DNA from: Actinoallomurus iriomotensis
GTDB taxonomy: Bacteria; Actinomycetota; Actinomycetes; Streptosporangiales; Streptosporangiaceae
Length of the DNA: 64,000 nt
Assembly (NCBI RefSeq): GCF_030269445.1
Contig: NZ_BSTJ01000002.1
Span: forward strand, 434,001 to 498,000
Direction: 5' to 3'
This document shows positions 36,002-44,175 of the stretch, piece after piece. Made by a program: the position numbers and the translations under genes. A model generated the notes under the pieces. That model had not been told where the DNA came from and ran no database searches. It was given only the letters and a program-made list of their open reading frames with translations. How positions within the stretch are numbered: position 1 is the first letter of the stretch; each line of letters starts with the position of its first letter.

Positions 36002-37795
36002 TCAGGACGCGTCGTCGTCGGGGAAGACGCCCTGGTAGATGTCCTTGATGTTCCAGTGCCCGGGAGTGGGCACCGGCTCGTTGACCATGGGCACGTCGAG
36101 CACGGCGGGGCGCCGCCGGCTCACCGCCGAGCGCAGCGCCGGCAGGAGCTCGCCGGGCGAGGCCACCGCGTGGCCGTCCGCCCCACAGGCGCGGGCGTAC
36201 GCGGCGAAGTCCGGGCTGTAGGCCCGGCCGTCCGGATCGCGGAACTCGCATCCGTAGGTGCCGCCGAAGCTCGTCGCCTGCAGGTCCGCGATGGTCCCGT
36301 GGGCGCGGTTGTTCATCACCACGAAGATGACCGGGAGCCCCTGCTCGACCGCCATCGGCACCGCCGGCAGCTGGGCGCTCATGCCGCCGTCGCCGACGAG
36401 GGCCACCACGACGCGGCCGGGCTCGGCGATCTGCACGCCCACGGCGGCAGCGGGCCCGAAGCCCATCGTGGACGCGCCGCCGGGCGTGACGAAACACCCC
36501 TCGGGCGGCAGCGGGTAGCACTGGGCGACGCCGTTCTTGTTCCATCCCACGTCGGTGACCAGCACGGCGTCGGCGGGAAGCGCCTCGCGCAGGTCGTTCA
36601 GGATGCGTTCGGGACGCAGCGGGAAGGCATCGCTGCGGCCGCGCTCGCGGCTGCCCGCGAACAGCTCGCCGCGGGCGGCGCGGATCCGCTCGCGCAGGGC
36701 CGGCCGGGCGACCGGCTCGGGCCGGAGTTCCCGCAGCGCGGCGTCGATCGCCCGCACCGCGAGCGTCACGTCGGCGACCGCGCCGATCTCCACGGGGTAG
36801 TTGCGGCCGATCTCGGCGGGGTCGACGTCGATCTGGATCAGCCGGGAGGCGGGGAAGTTCCAGTTGTACTCCGGTTCCCAGGAGCTGGCGTCGGTCTCGG
36901 CGAACCGGGTGGCCAGCGCCAGCACGACATCGGCCTCACGAGTGCGGGCGTTGGTGAGCTCCAGTCCCCAGAACCCGGGCATGCCGAGCAGGAGCGGGTG
37001 GTCGTCGGGGATCGCGCCCTTGCCCATGAGCGAGTGTGCGATCGGGATGTCCAACCGCTCGGCGATCGACAGCAGGGCGGCCCGGCCCTCGCCTCGCCGC
37101 AGGCCGCCACCGAGGTAGATCAGGGGCCGTTCGGCCTCCGCTAGCAGGCCGGCGATCCGCCGGGCGTCCTCCTCGGGCAGGGCGGGCGCCGGGGCCGTGA
37201 CCGGCAGCGGACGGGCCGTCGGCCGTACCGGGCGGGAGAACAGGTCCATCGGGACGTTGAGCAACACCGCCCCGGGACGGCCCGACGTCGCGGTCCAGAA
37301 CGCACGCTCGGCGAACCGGCCCAGGTCCTGCGCGCGGTGGACGTGCCAGGCGCGCTTGACGAAGGGCCGGAAGATCGCGGTCTGGTCGGCGTCGGCGTGG
37401 AGGTTGACCTCCTGGTGCGGATGCCGGCCGTGGTAGTACGACGGCACGTCGCCGGAGATCGCCACCAGGGGCACCGAGTCGAGCGCGGCGGTCGCGACCC
37501 CGGTGACGGCGTTCATCATCCCCGGCCCGACGTGCGTGAGGAGGACCCCCGGTCGCCCGGAGGCGCGGGCGTAGCCGTCCGCCGCGTGCGCGGCGGCCTG
37601 CTCGTGCCGGGCGATGACGAAGCCGATCGAGCTGCGGCTCAGCGCGTCGAGCAACGCGATGTTGGTGTGCCCGCAGGTGCCGAAGACGTACTCCACGCCG
37701 TACGACTCCAGCTGGCCGACGAGGGCCTGCGCCGCCGGAACGCTCGGCGGGTCACCGGCGGGGTCGCTCATAGCGGACCGGGTCTCCACAGTCAT
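36002..37795 (-). CDS. Thiamine-pyrophosphate enzyme (acetolactate synthase/decarboxylase-like)
   Basis: A 597-residue TPP enzyme. The pyrimidine domain holds the activating glutamate in IARHEQAAAHAADGYAR. A middle Rossmann domain (about 215-345) follows. The PP domain has VALVGDGGMSAQLPA and VMNNRAHGT, the GDG-to-N motif that binds Mg and diphosphate. It lacks features of a dedicated acetolactate synthase operon (no small subunit), so a 2-oxo-acid decarboxylase, carboligase or lyase is as likely. The start overlaps the ADH stop (ATGA). A second ATG at 37771 is possible. The operon pairs it with an aldehyde and an alcohol dehydrogenase. Confidence 0.85.
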   Translation of the reverse strand: MTVETRSAMSDPAGDPPSVPAAQALVGQLESYGVEYVFGTCGHTNIALLDALSRSSIGFVIARHEQAAAHAADGYARASGRPGVLLTHVGPGMMNAVTGVATAALDSVPLVAISGDVPSYYHGRHPHQEVNLHADADQTAIFRPFVKRAWHVHRAQDLGRFAERAFWTATSGRPGAVLLNVPMDLFSRPVRPTARPLPVTAPAPALPEEDARRIAGLLAEAERPLIYLGGGLRRGEGRAALLSIAERLDIPIAHSLMGKGAIPDDHPLLLGMPGFWGLELTNARTREADVVLALATRFAETDASSWEPEYNWNFPASRLIQIDVDPAEIGRNYPVEIGAVADVTLAVRAIDAALRELRPEPVARPALRERIRAARGELFAGSRERGRSDAFPLRPERILNDLREALPADAVLVTDVGWNKNGVAQCYPLPPEGCFVTPGGASTMGFGPAAAVGVQIAEPGRVVVALVGDGGMSAQLPAVPMAVEQGLPVIFVVMNNRAHGTIADLQATSFGGTYGCEFRDPDGRAYSPDFAAYARACGADGHAVASPGELLPALRSAVSRRRPAVLDVPMVNEPVPTPGHWNIKDIYQGVFPDDDAS

Positions 37796-38778
37796 GAGTC
37801 CTCCGTACGGGGCAGGCTGATCCAGGACTTGCCGGGCACATCGGCTGCCTGGGCGAAGGCGGCCGGAGCGTCGGCGAGCTCGAACCGGGCGCGCAGGACG
37901 CGCCCCGGCCGCAGGTCGTGGTCGCGCAGCAGCGCGATCGTGTGGGCGAAGTCGCCGGGGTGGTCGTAGATGAGGCGGCCCCGCAGGGTGAGCCGCCGCT
38001 GCACCAGCGTGAACGTGGACAGCCGTGCGGGCCGGCTGCTCTGCCCGACGACGATGAGGCGGCCGCCGTCGGCGACGCGGTCCACCGTGGCCTCGAACGC
38101 CTCGGGGACGCCGGAGGTCTCGATCGCGACCGGGAACCTCGTGCCCTCGGCGGCGATCCCGGCGCCGACCTCGGACGCGAGCGCCCGGCGGCCTTCGTGC
38201 GGTTCGACGACGTACGGCACCCCGCCGGCCTGCCGGACCGCCAGGCACACGAGAAGTCCCTGCGCCCCGGCCCCGACGACGAGGCACGGATCGCCGGCGC
38301 GCAGGCCGCCGGCCCGGACGGCGCCGACCGCGACGGTGAGCGGTTCGACGCAGACGACGTCGGCGTCGTCCCACGAGTCGGGCACGGGCCAGGTGAACCG
38401 CGCGGGGACCGCGACGCGCTCGGCCAGCAGGCCGTGCTCGGAGATGCCGGCCGCGCGACGCGCCCGGCAGCCCGACGTGACGCCGGCGCGGCAGGGTCCG
38501 CAGGCCAGACAGGGGTAGTTCGGCTCCACCACCACGCGCTGGCCCGGACGCCGGTCGGTGACCTCCCGGCCGGTGGACAGGATCACGCCGAACGCCTCAT
38601 GGCCGAGCACCCAGGGCAGAGCGGGCACCGGACGGTGGCCCGCGACCACGGCCAGGTCGGACCCGCACAGCCCGACGCCGTGGACGGCGACGACGACCTC
38701 ACCGGGCCCGCAGACCGGCTCCGGCCAGTCGTCCATGACGGCGACGGCGCCCGGGGAGACGAGGGTGACGGCCCTCAC
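37792..38778 (-). CDS. Zinc-dependent alcohol dehydrogenase (MDR family)
   Basis: A 328-residue medium-chain dehydrogenase. GLCGSDL gives the catalytic-Zn Cys, LGHEAFG the His-Glu pair, and CLACGPCRAGVTSGC the structural-Zn cysteines. VVGAGAQGLLV is the NAD-binding loop. It resembles threonine/sorbitol dehydrogenase relatives acting on secondary alcohols or polyols. The GTG start overlaps the ALDH stop as GTGA, and its own stop overlaps the TPP gene. It lies in an operon where alcohol, aldehyde and 2-oxo acid steps could follow one another. Confidence 0.88.
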   Translation of the reverse strand: MRAVTLVSPGAVAVMDDWPEPVCGPGEVVVAVHGVGLCGSDLAVVAGHRPVPALPWVLGHEAFGVILSTGREVTDRRPGQRVVVEPNYPCLACGPCRAGVTSGCRARRAAGISEHGLLAERVAVPARFTWPVPDSWDDADVVCVEPLTVAVGAVRAGGLRAGDPCLVVGAGAQGLLVCLAVRQAGGVPYVVEPHEGRRALASEVGAGIAAEGTRFPVAIETSGVPEAFEATVDRVADGGRLIVVGQSSRPARLSTFTLVQRRLTLRGRLIYDHPGDFAHTIALLRDHDLRPGRVLRARFELADAPAAFAQAADVPGKSWISLPRTEDS

Positions 38779-40250
38779 GCGTGGTCACCCCAGAGGGAGG
38801 TGCCGCGCAGCAGCAGGGTCTTGACGGTCGTGTAGTCCTCGATCATCCAGCGGGGCGACTCGCGCCCGAAGCCGGAGTCCTTGACGCCGCCGAACGGCAC
38901 GTGGTCCAGGCGGAAGTTGGAGGATCCGTTGACCACGAGCCCGCCGACCTCCAGGTCCCGCCAGGCCGTGACGATCCGATCGATGTCGCGGGTGAACAGC
39001 CCGGCCTGCAGCCCGAACCGGCTCGCGTTGCAGCGGTCGATCACCTCGGGAAGCGTGTCGTAGGGCTGCACCGCGACCAGCGCCCCGAAGACCTCGCGGG
39101 TGATGACGGAGGCGTCCGGTGGCGGCTCCGCCACGATGGTCGGCGCGGCGGTCGCACCCTCCCGCGTTCCGCCGAGCAGGATCCGGCCGCCCCCGGCGGC
39201 GGCCTCTGCGCTCCAGCGCACGACGCGTTCCGCGGCCTCGTCGTCGACCATCGAACCGACGTCGGTGCCGTCGTCGAGCGGGTCGCCGACCCTGAGCGCG
39301 CCCACCGCCGCGGTGAAGTGCTCGAGGAACTCGGCGATCCGGGTCCGCTGCACGTAGACACGCTGCACGGAGATGCAGCTCTGCCCGGAGTTGGTGTAGC
39401 CGGTGCGCGCGCAGACGCGCGCGGCCTCGGCGATGTCCGCGTCCTCGCACACGATCGTGGCCGCGTTTCCGCCCAGCTCCAGCACCAGCCGCTTGGCCCC
39501 GGCGGCCCGGGCGACGGCGTCGCCGGTCTCCGCGCTGCCGGTGAAGCTGATGACGCCGACCTCCTCGGCGGCGCACAGCGCGGCTCCCACCTCGCCTCCG
39601 CCGTGCAGCAGCTGGACGGCCTCGTACGGCATGCCGGCCTCGAGCAGCAGCGCCACGATCGCCGTCGAGGTCGCGGGCGCCTGGGGCGGCGCCTTGACGA
39701 TCGTGGTGTTGCCCGCGGCGAACGAGGCGCCGAGCTTGTGGGCCAGGAGGTTGGCCGGGGCGTTGAAGGGGGTGATCGCCAGTGCGACGCCCACCGGCGC
39801 GCGGTACGTGAAGGCGGTGGTGCCGACCCCTCTCCCCCAGCCCGCGACCGGCAGGTTCTCCCCGCCGATCCGCCGTGCCTCGGCGGCGCAGACCGCGAAA
39901 GTGTCGGCCACCCGATCGATCTCGCCGCGCCCGTCCCTGACGGGCTTGCCCAGCTCGAGCGCGAGGAGCCGGGCGAGAGCGTCGCGGTTTCGCACGGCGC
40001 CGGCCGAGGCGCGTTCGAGGATGTCGGCGCGGGCGGCCGGGGACAGCCGGGCGACCCGGCGGGCGGCGTCCCGCGCGTAGTCGCGGACGGCGGCGACGTC
40101 GGCCGGGCGCGCCACGGGCGCCCGGCTGACCGGACGGCGCAGGTACGGTCCGGCCCGTTCGGTCTGCGGCCCCTCACCGCCCCACTCCCCGGCCACCAGC
40201 GCGGCGGCCTGCACGAGATCGTCTCCGACCTTCAGGAGCGTCTGCAGCAT
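38775..40250 (-). CDS. Aldehyde dehydrogenase
   Basis: A 491-residue aldehyde dehydrogenase, first gene of the leftward operon. Catalytic Cys lies in TNSGQSCISVQR, the base Glu in VLELGGNAATI, and cofactor contacts in ALAITPFNAPANLL. The C-terminal HVPFGGVKDSGFGRE is the usual family signature. I start at ATG 40250 with AGGAGG 5 nt upstream. The frame runs to 40373 but that leader overlaps the operator region. Relatives oxidise lactaldehyde, succinate semialdehyde and aromatic aldehydes. The substrate is not resolved. Confidence 0.9.
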   Translation of the reverse strand: MLQTLLKVGDDLVQAAALVAGEWGGEGPQTERAGPYLRRPVSRAPVARPADVAAVRDYARDAARRVARLSPAARADILERASAGAVRNRDALARLLALELGKPVRDGRGEIDRVADTFAVCAAEARRIGGENLPVAGWGRGVGTTAFTYRAPVGVALAITPFNAPANLLAHKLGASFAAGNTTIVKAPPQAPATSTAIVALLLEAGMPYEAVQLLHGGGEVGAALCAAEEVGVISFTGSAETGDAVARAAGAKRLVLELGGNAATIVCEDADIAEAARVCARTGYTNSGQSCISVQRVYVQRTRIAEFLEHFTAAVGALRVGDPLDDGTDVGSMVDDEAAERVVRWSAEAAAGGGRILLGGTREGATAAPTIVAEPPPDASVITREVFGALVAVQPYDTLPEVIDRCNASRFGLQAGLFTRDIDRIVTAWRDLEVGGLVVNGSSNFRLDHVPFGGVKDSGFGRESPRWMIEDYTTVKTLLLRGTSLWGDHA

Positions 40251-40262
40251 TGATCCTCCTGG

Positions 40263-40297
40263 ACCACTGAGCGGACTTATCGAACCACTGCACGGAC
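40263..40297. promoter_or_regulatory. Tandem copies of the ACCACT-NNN-CGGAC element
   Basis: ACCACT-GAG-CGGAC (40263-40276) and ACCACT-GCA-CGGAC (40284-40297) stand 21 bp apart, two helical turns, directly upstream of the ALDH start. Related half-patterns occur nearer the IclR gene (CTGCGGAC at 40552-40559 and its reverse complement near 40598-40606). This is consistent with autoregulation. Confidence 0.55.
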
Positions 40298-40403
40298 TGC
40301 CGGGCCACGGTAGGCCGCTCCGGCCGGTCCTGGCAACAGTCACCGCCCCGAAAATCGCGGACCGCGCGACCATCGGTCAGGGCCGCGACCGAAGGACGGG
40401 ACC

Positions 40404-40419
40404 CAATGTTCGAACCAGT
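40404..40419. promoter_or_regulatory. TetR-box-like sequence (first copy)
   Basis: CAATGTTCGAACCAGT differs at only two positions from CAATGTACGAACTAGT at 46392-46407, which lies in front of the shikimate-catabolism genes. It sits in the gap between the ALDH operon and the IclR gene and suggests that the TetR regulator also acts here. Confidence 0.4.
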
Positions 40420-40626
40420 GAGTTAGTTATAGGGGAAGCGCCGAACCGAGGGAAGACCCAATCCCCGCCTCGCCGGGGACCGTCAGGCGGTCTCGCTAGA
40501 CCGCTTCATGGACGGGGTGTACCGTACGAACCGTCCTCAGTCCGGACGGGTTCTGCGGACGGCCGCCGGCGTGGAAGGCACCATCGGACACGGACCGTCC
40601 GCAGTCACGATCGGGGATGAAGAGCA

Positions 40627-41406
40627 GTGAGCACAGAGAACGGATCATCGGCCGAGGCTCCCGGCGTCCGCAGCGTCCAGCGGGCCCTGGACATCCTGTC
40701 GCTGCTGAGCGAGGAGCGGCCCTCGGTGTCGATCCGGGACATCGTCGAGGCGACGGGCCTGGCCAAGACCACAGTGATCCGCCTGGTCCACACACTGGAG
40801 CAGAACGGCCTGTTGTGGGCCGCGCCCAGCGGCTACCTCGCCGGGCCGGGGCTCTGGCGGTGGGCACACCTGGCGCGCAGCAGCTGGGAGCTGCCACCCG
40901 AGACGCAGAAGCTCATGCGCGACCTCGGCGCGCGCCGGCGGGAGACCGTCAACCTCTACATGCTCCGCGACATCCACCGCGTCTGCATCGCCCAGCAGGA
41001 GAGCCCTCAGCCGCTGCGCCACGTGGTGCACGTCGGCGACGAGCTCCCGCTGTGGGCGGGAGCCTCCTCGAAGGTGCTGCTCCGCGACGCTCCGGAAAGC
41101 CTCCTGCGGCGTGTGGCGCGCAGTTCCCCGTACGGAGAAGGGCATGTCAAGCGGCTCACCGAGTGGATCGAGGAGGCCGCCCATCGCGGGTGGGCGGCGA
41201 GCCACGGCGAGCGGGAGGACGGCCTGTCGGCCGTCGCCGTCCCGGTCGTGGGGCGGTCCGGCACGGTCGTCGCCGCGCTGTCACTCAGCGGCCCCACCGT
41301 CCGGTTCTCCGACCAGCAGGTCGAGCAGTTCGCCAAGGACCTGCGCGACGCCGCCCGGCAGATGTCCGAACGCGGTTTCGACCATCCGCTCAGTCCCACG
41401 ATCTGA
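40627..41406 (+). CDS. IclR-family transcriptional regulator
   Basis: A 259-residue IclR regulator. The winged helix (about 12-75) reads RSVQRALDILSLLSEERPSV, then IRDIVEATGLAKTTVIRLVH. The effector domain follows with LWAGASSKVLLRDAP and GWAASHGEREDGLSAVAVPV. The GTG start gives the usual length. Its ribosome site is weak. It is divergent from the ALDH-ADH-TPP-Liv operon and is followed 31 nt later by the CoA-transferase. It is the best candidate to bind the ACCACT-NNN-CGGAC elements here and in front of the PQQ genes. Confidence 0.92.
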   Translation: MSTENGSSAEAPGVRSVQRALDILSLLSEERPSVSIRDIVEATGLAKTTVIRLVHTLEQNGLLWAAPSGYLAGPGLWRWAHLARSSWELPPETQKLMRDLGARRRETVNLYMLRDIHRVCIAQQESPQPLRHVVHVGDELPLWAGASSKVLLRDAPESLLRRVARSSPYGEGHVKRLTEWIEEAAHRGWAASHGEREDGLSAVAVPVVGRSGTVVAALSLSGPTVRFSDQQVEQFAKDLRDAARQMSERGFDHPLSPTI

Positions 41407-41437
41407 CCGACGCGCGGCCCGCCGAAGGAGTCCACGA

Positions 41438-42622
41438 ATGCACGAACGCCCGCTCAGCGGAGTCCGGGTACTCGACCTGACCAACGTGCTCGCCGGGCCG
41501 TACTGCAGCTACCAGCTCATGCTGCTCGGGGCCGAGGTCGTCAAGGTCGAGCTGCCCGGCCAGGGCGACCTGGCCCGGCGTCTCGGCCCGGACCCGGCGC
41601 TCAACGGCGCCGGGCTGGGCGCCTCCTTCCTCGCCCAGAACGCCGGCAAGAAGTCCGTCGAACTGGACCTGAAGGACCCGGCTGACCGGGACGGGTTCAC
41701 CGAGATGCTCCGCGGCGCGGACGTGCTGCTGGAGAACTTCCGGGCCGGCACCCTCGGCCGCCTGGGCTTCGGCTGGCCGCGGCTGCAAGAGATCAATCCA
41801 CGCCTCGTCTACTGCGCCATCTCCGGCTTCGGGCAGACGGGCCCGATGAGTCAGGCGCCCGCGTACGACCAGATCATCCAGGGCCTGTCCGGGATGATGA
41901 GCGTCACCGGGACACCGGAGACGGCGCCGCTGCGGGTCGGCTTCCCGGTCTGTGACACGGTCGGCGGCCTGGCCGCCGCCCTGCACGTCGCCGCGGCGCT
42001 CGCGAGGCGCTCGGTGACCGGCACGGGGACGTTCCTCGACGTGTCCATGCTCGAGGCGGCCATCTCCGCCATGGGGTGGACGGTCTCCAACTACCTGGTG
42101 AGCGGCGCCGCACCCGAACCGATGGGCGACCAGAACGCCACGGCCGCCCCGTCGGGCACCTTCACGGCCGCGGACGGACCGCTCAACATCGCGGCCAACC
42201 AGCAACGGCAGTTCGAGACGCTCTGCCGGCTGGTCGACCGGCCCGAACTCGCCACCGACCCCCGGTTCGCCGACCGGGAGGCACGCAAACGCCACCGCGG
42301 CGCGCTGGGTCGGGAGCTCAACACCGCGCTGCGCCGCCGTACCGCCGAAGAATGGGAACGGATCCTGACGTCCGCCGGTGTGCCGGCCGCCCGGATCGCC
42401 ACCGTGCCGCAGGCCCTCCGGCTGGAGCAGCTGCGCCATCGCGGGTTCCTGACCGACCTGCCGTTTCCCGACGGGTCCGCCCGCACCGTACGCGTCACCG
42501 GCAGTGGAGTGCTGCACGACGGCGAACCCCTGCGTCCTGCCGCGCCGCCGCCCCTCCTCGGCCAGGACAACGACGAACTGCCCGCACTCGCGGCGCGGTG
42601 GAAGGGTGCGGAGGCTTCATGA
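41438..42622 (+). CDS. CaiB/BaiF-family (class III) CoA-transferase
   Basis: A 394-residue class III CoA-transferase that moves CoA between carboxylic acids. It begins LSGVRVLDLTNVLAGPYC and shows AEVVKVELPGQGDLAR, KKSVELDLKDP, ENFRAGTLGRLG, ISGFGQTGP and AYDQIIQGLSGMMSVTG, the ordered family motifs. GAAGGAG precedes the ATG at 41438. Its stop overlaps the next gene (ATGA). Coupled to a citryl-CoA-lyase-like protein, it may activate an organic acid for C-C cleavage. The acid is unknown. Confidence 0.92.
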   Translation: MHERPLSGVRVLDLTNVLAGPYCSYQLMLLGAEVVKVELPGQGDLARRLGPDPALNGAGLGASFLAQNAGKKSVELDLKDPADRDGFTEMLRGADVLLENFRAGTLGRLGFGWPRLQEINPRLVYCAISGFGQTGPMSQAPAYDQIIQGLSGMMSVTGTPETAPLRVGFPVCDTVGGLAAALHVAAALARRSVTGTGTFLDVSMLEAAISAMGWTVSNYLVSGAAPEPMGDQNATAAPSGTFTAADGPLNIAANQQRQFETLCRLVDRPELATDPRFADREARKRHRGALGRELNTALRRRTAEEWERILTSAGVPAARIATVPQALRLEQLRHRGFLTDLPFPDGSARTVRVTGSGVLHDGEPLRPAAPPPLLGQDNDELPALAARWKGAEAS

Positions 42623-43407
42623 GTGATGTCGACCCGACCGGAGAGGTCGCCGGGTGGTGGGCGACCGCCGTCTCCCACATGGAGCCCGGTGTGATCGAAC
42701 TGCGGGGACGTCCCGTCCAGGACCTCATCGGGACCACGAGCCTCAGCTCCATGATCTGGCTCATGTTGCGGGGAGAGACACCCGATCCGGCACAGGCGGC
42801 GCTGCTCGAGGCGGCCCTGGTCTCCGCCGTCGACCACGGACCGCAGGCTCCCTCGATCGCCATCGCGCGCATGGCGGCGACCTGCGGGGTCGGCCTCAAC
42901 AACGCCATGGCCACCGGCGTCAACAGCCTCGGCGACTCGCACGGCGGAGCGGGCGAACAGTGCGTCGAGTTGCTCACCGACGTCCTCGCGGCCGAGGCCG
43001 GCGGCCTCGACATCGAGGCCGCCGCCGGACGGGTCATCGCGTCACGCCCGCGCTATCTGCCCGGTTACGGGCACCGGTTCCATCCCGTCGACCCCCGCCG
43101 CGGCCCCCTGCTGTCCCTGGTGGACGCGGCGGTGGCCGACGGTGTGGTCGCCGGAGACCATCTACGTGCGGGCCGGGCGGTCGAGACCGTCCTGGGCCGC
43201 GAGCGCAGCAGACCGGTGCCGATGAACATCGACGGCGCCACCGCCATCGTCTACGCGGAGCTGGGCTTCCCGGCCCCACTCGCACGCGGGCTGTTCGTCC
43301 TGAGCCGGAGCATCGGCATCCTCGCGCACGCGTGGGAGGAGATGGAGCAGGGGCGGCGCAACAAGGGCCCGATCCCCCGCTCGATCCTCCCCGCCCACAT
43401 CGCCTGA
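42619..43407 (+). CDS. Citrate synthase-like protein (citryl-CoA lyase type)
   Basis: A 262-residue citrate-synthase-fold protein, far shorter than citrate synthase (about 370-430). SLGDSHGGAGEQC and PGYGHRFHPVDPR carry the histidines of the active site, and the protein ends near WEEMEQGRRNKGPIPRSIL. Short members of this kind are annotated as citryl-CoA lyases, which split citryl-CoA or a homologue to acetyl-CoA and an oxo acid. Together with the CoA-transferase it would make a two-step activate-and-cleave module. Direction and substrate are not proven. Confidence 0.78.
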   Translation: MSDVDPTGEVAGWWATAVSHMEPGVIELRGRPVQDLIGTTSLSSMIWLMLRGETPDPAQAALLEAALVSAVDHGPQAPSIAIARMAATCGVGLNNAMATGVNSLGDSHGGAGEQCVELLTDVLAAEAGGLDIEAAAGRVIASRPRYLPGYGHRFHPVDPRRGPLLSLVDAAVADGVVAGDHLRAGRAVETVLGRERSRPVPMNIDGATAIVYAELGFPAPLARGLFVLSRSIGILAHAWEEMEQGRRNKGPIPRSILPAHIA

Positions 43408-43420
43408 CGGCGTCGCCGTC
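43406..43420. terminator. Short hairpin shared by convergent genes
   Basis: GACGGCG-T-CGCCGTC is a perfect 7-bp inverted repeat around one base. It spans the 11-bp gap between the stop codons of the lyase-like gene (+) and the TetR gene (-) and overlaps both. Confidence 0.4.
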
Positions 43421-44087
43421 ACTCCGGTCGTACGCCCGCTCCGGTGAGGTAGGCGACGGTCATCTCGCCGACCATGGTCCGGTGCCGCTCCCGGTGTTCC
43501 GGCGCGGTCAGATCCCGTCCGAAGAGCGCGCCGAAGGTGTGCTGGTTGGCGATGCGGAAGAAGCAGAACGAGCTGATCATCATGTGCACGTCGATGGCGT
43601 CGGCGGCGGCGACGAAGTCGCCGGCGGCCCGGCCGGCGTCGAGGATGCGCGAGATCAGGTCGGTCACCGGCGTGCCGAGGTTCACCAGCGTCTGGGACCG
43701 CCGGAGATGTTCGGCGCGGTGGATGTTCTCGATGCTCACCAGCTTGATGAAGTCCTGGTGCGCGTCGTGGTGGTCGAAGGTCAGCTCGGCCAGGGTGCGG
43801 ATCGCCTCCACCGGCGCGAGGTGCTCGACGTCGATGGCCGACTCCGCGGCGCGGACCTCGGCGTAGGCCTTCTCCAGAACGGCGATGTACAGGTTCTCCT
43901 TGCCGCCGAAGTAGTAGTAGATCATCCGCTTGGTCGTCCGCGTCAGGGCGGCGATCTCGTCCACCCGGGCGCCGGCGTATCCCTGCCGGGCGAACTCCCG
44001 GTGGGCGACCTCGAGGATCTCGGCCCTGGTGCGGTCGGCGTCGCGGCGGCGTTCCTCCGAGGCGGCGGTGGCGGGCTGCGAGGACAT
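43419..44087 (-). CDS. TetR-family transcriptional regulator
   Basis: A 222-residue TetR regulator. The helix-turn-helix (about 22-65) reads AHREFARQGYAGARVDEIA, then LTRTTKRMIYYYFGGKENLY. The C-terminal domain is rich in His and Asp (ELTFDHHDAHQDFIKL). I start at ATG 44087, MSSQPATAASEE. It follows the dehydroshikimate dehydratase by 88 nt on the same strand and is the likely repressor of that gene through the palindrome at 46398-46411. The inducer may be a shikimate-pathway intermediate, by analogy with quinate/shikimate regulators. Confidence 0.92.
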   Translation of the reverse strand: MSSQPATAASEERRRDADRTRAEILEVAHREFARQGYAGARVDEIAALTRTTKRMIYYYFGGKENLYIAVLEKAYAEVRAAESAIDVEHLAPVEAIRTLAELTFDHHDAHQDFIKLVSIENIHRAEHLRRSQTLVNLGTPVTDLISRILDAGRAAGDFVAAADAIDVHMMISSFCFFRIANQHTFGALFGRDLTAPEHRERHRTMVGEMTVAYLTGAGVRPE

Positions 44088-44175
44088 GTGACTCCACGGG
44101 GACGAGATCGGGTCTTCACCGGCGGTACACGATTCTCCTCTCATCGAGCGAACCGCCGTACCGTAGTGTCCGGGC

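Noticed and set aside
36002-37795. Calling the TPP enzyme acetolactate synthase (ilvB)
   Set aside because: No regulatory subunit or ilv neighbours; the operon contains dehydrogenases and an importer, so a catabolic role is more likely.
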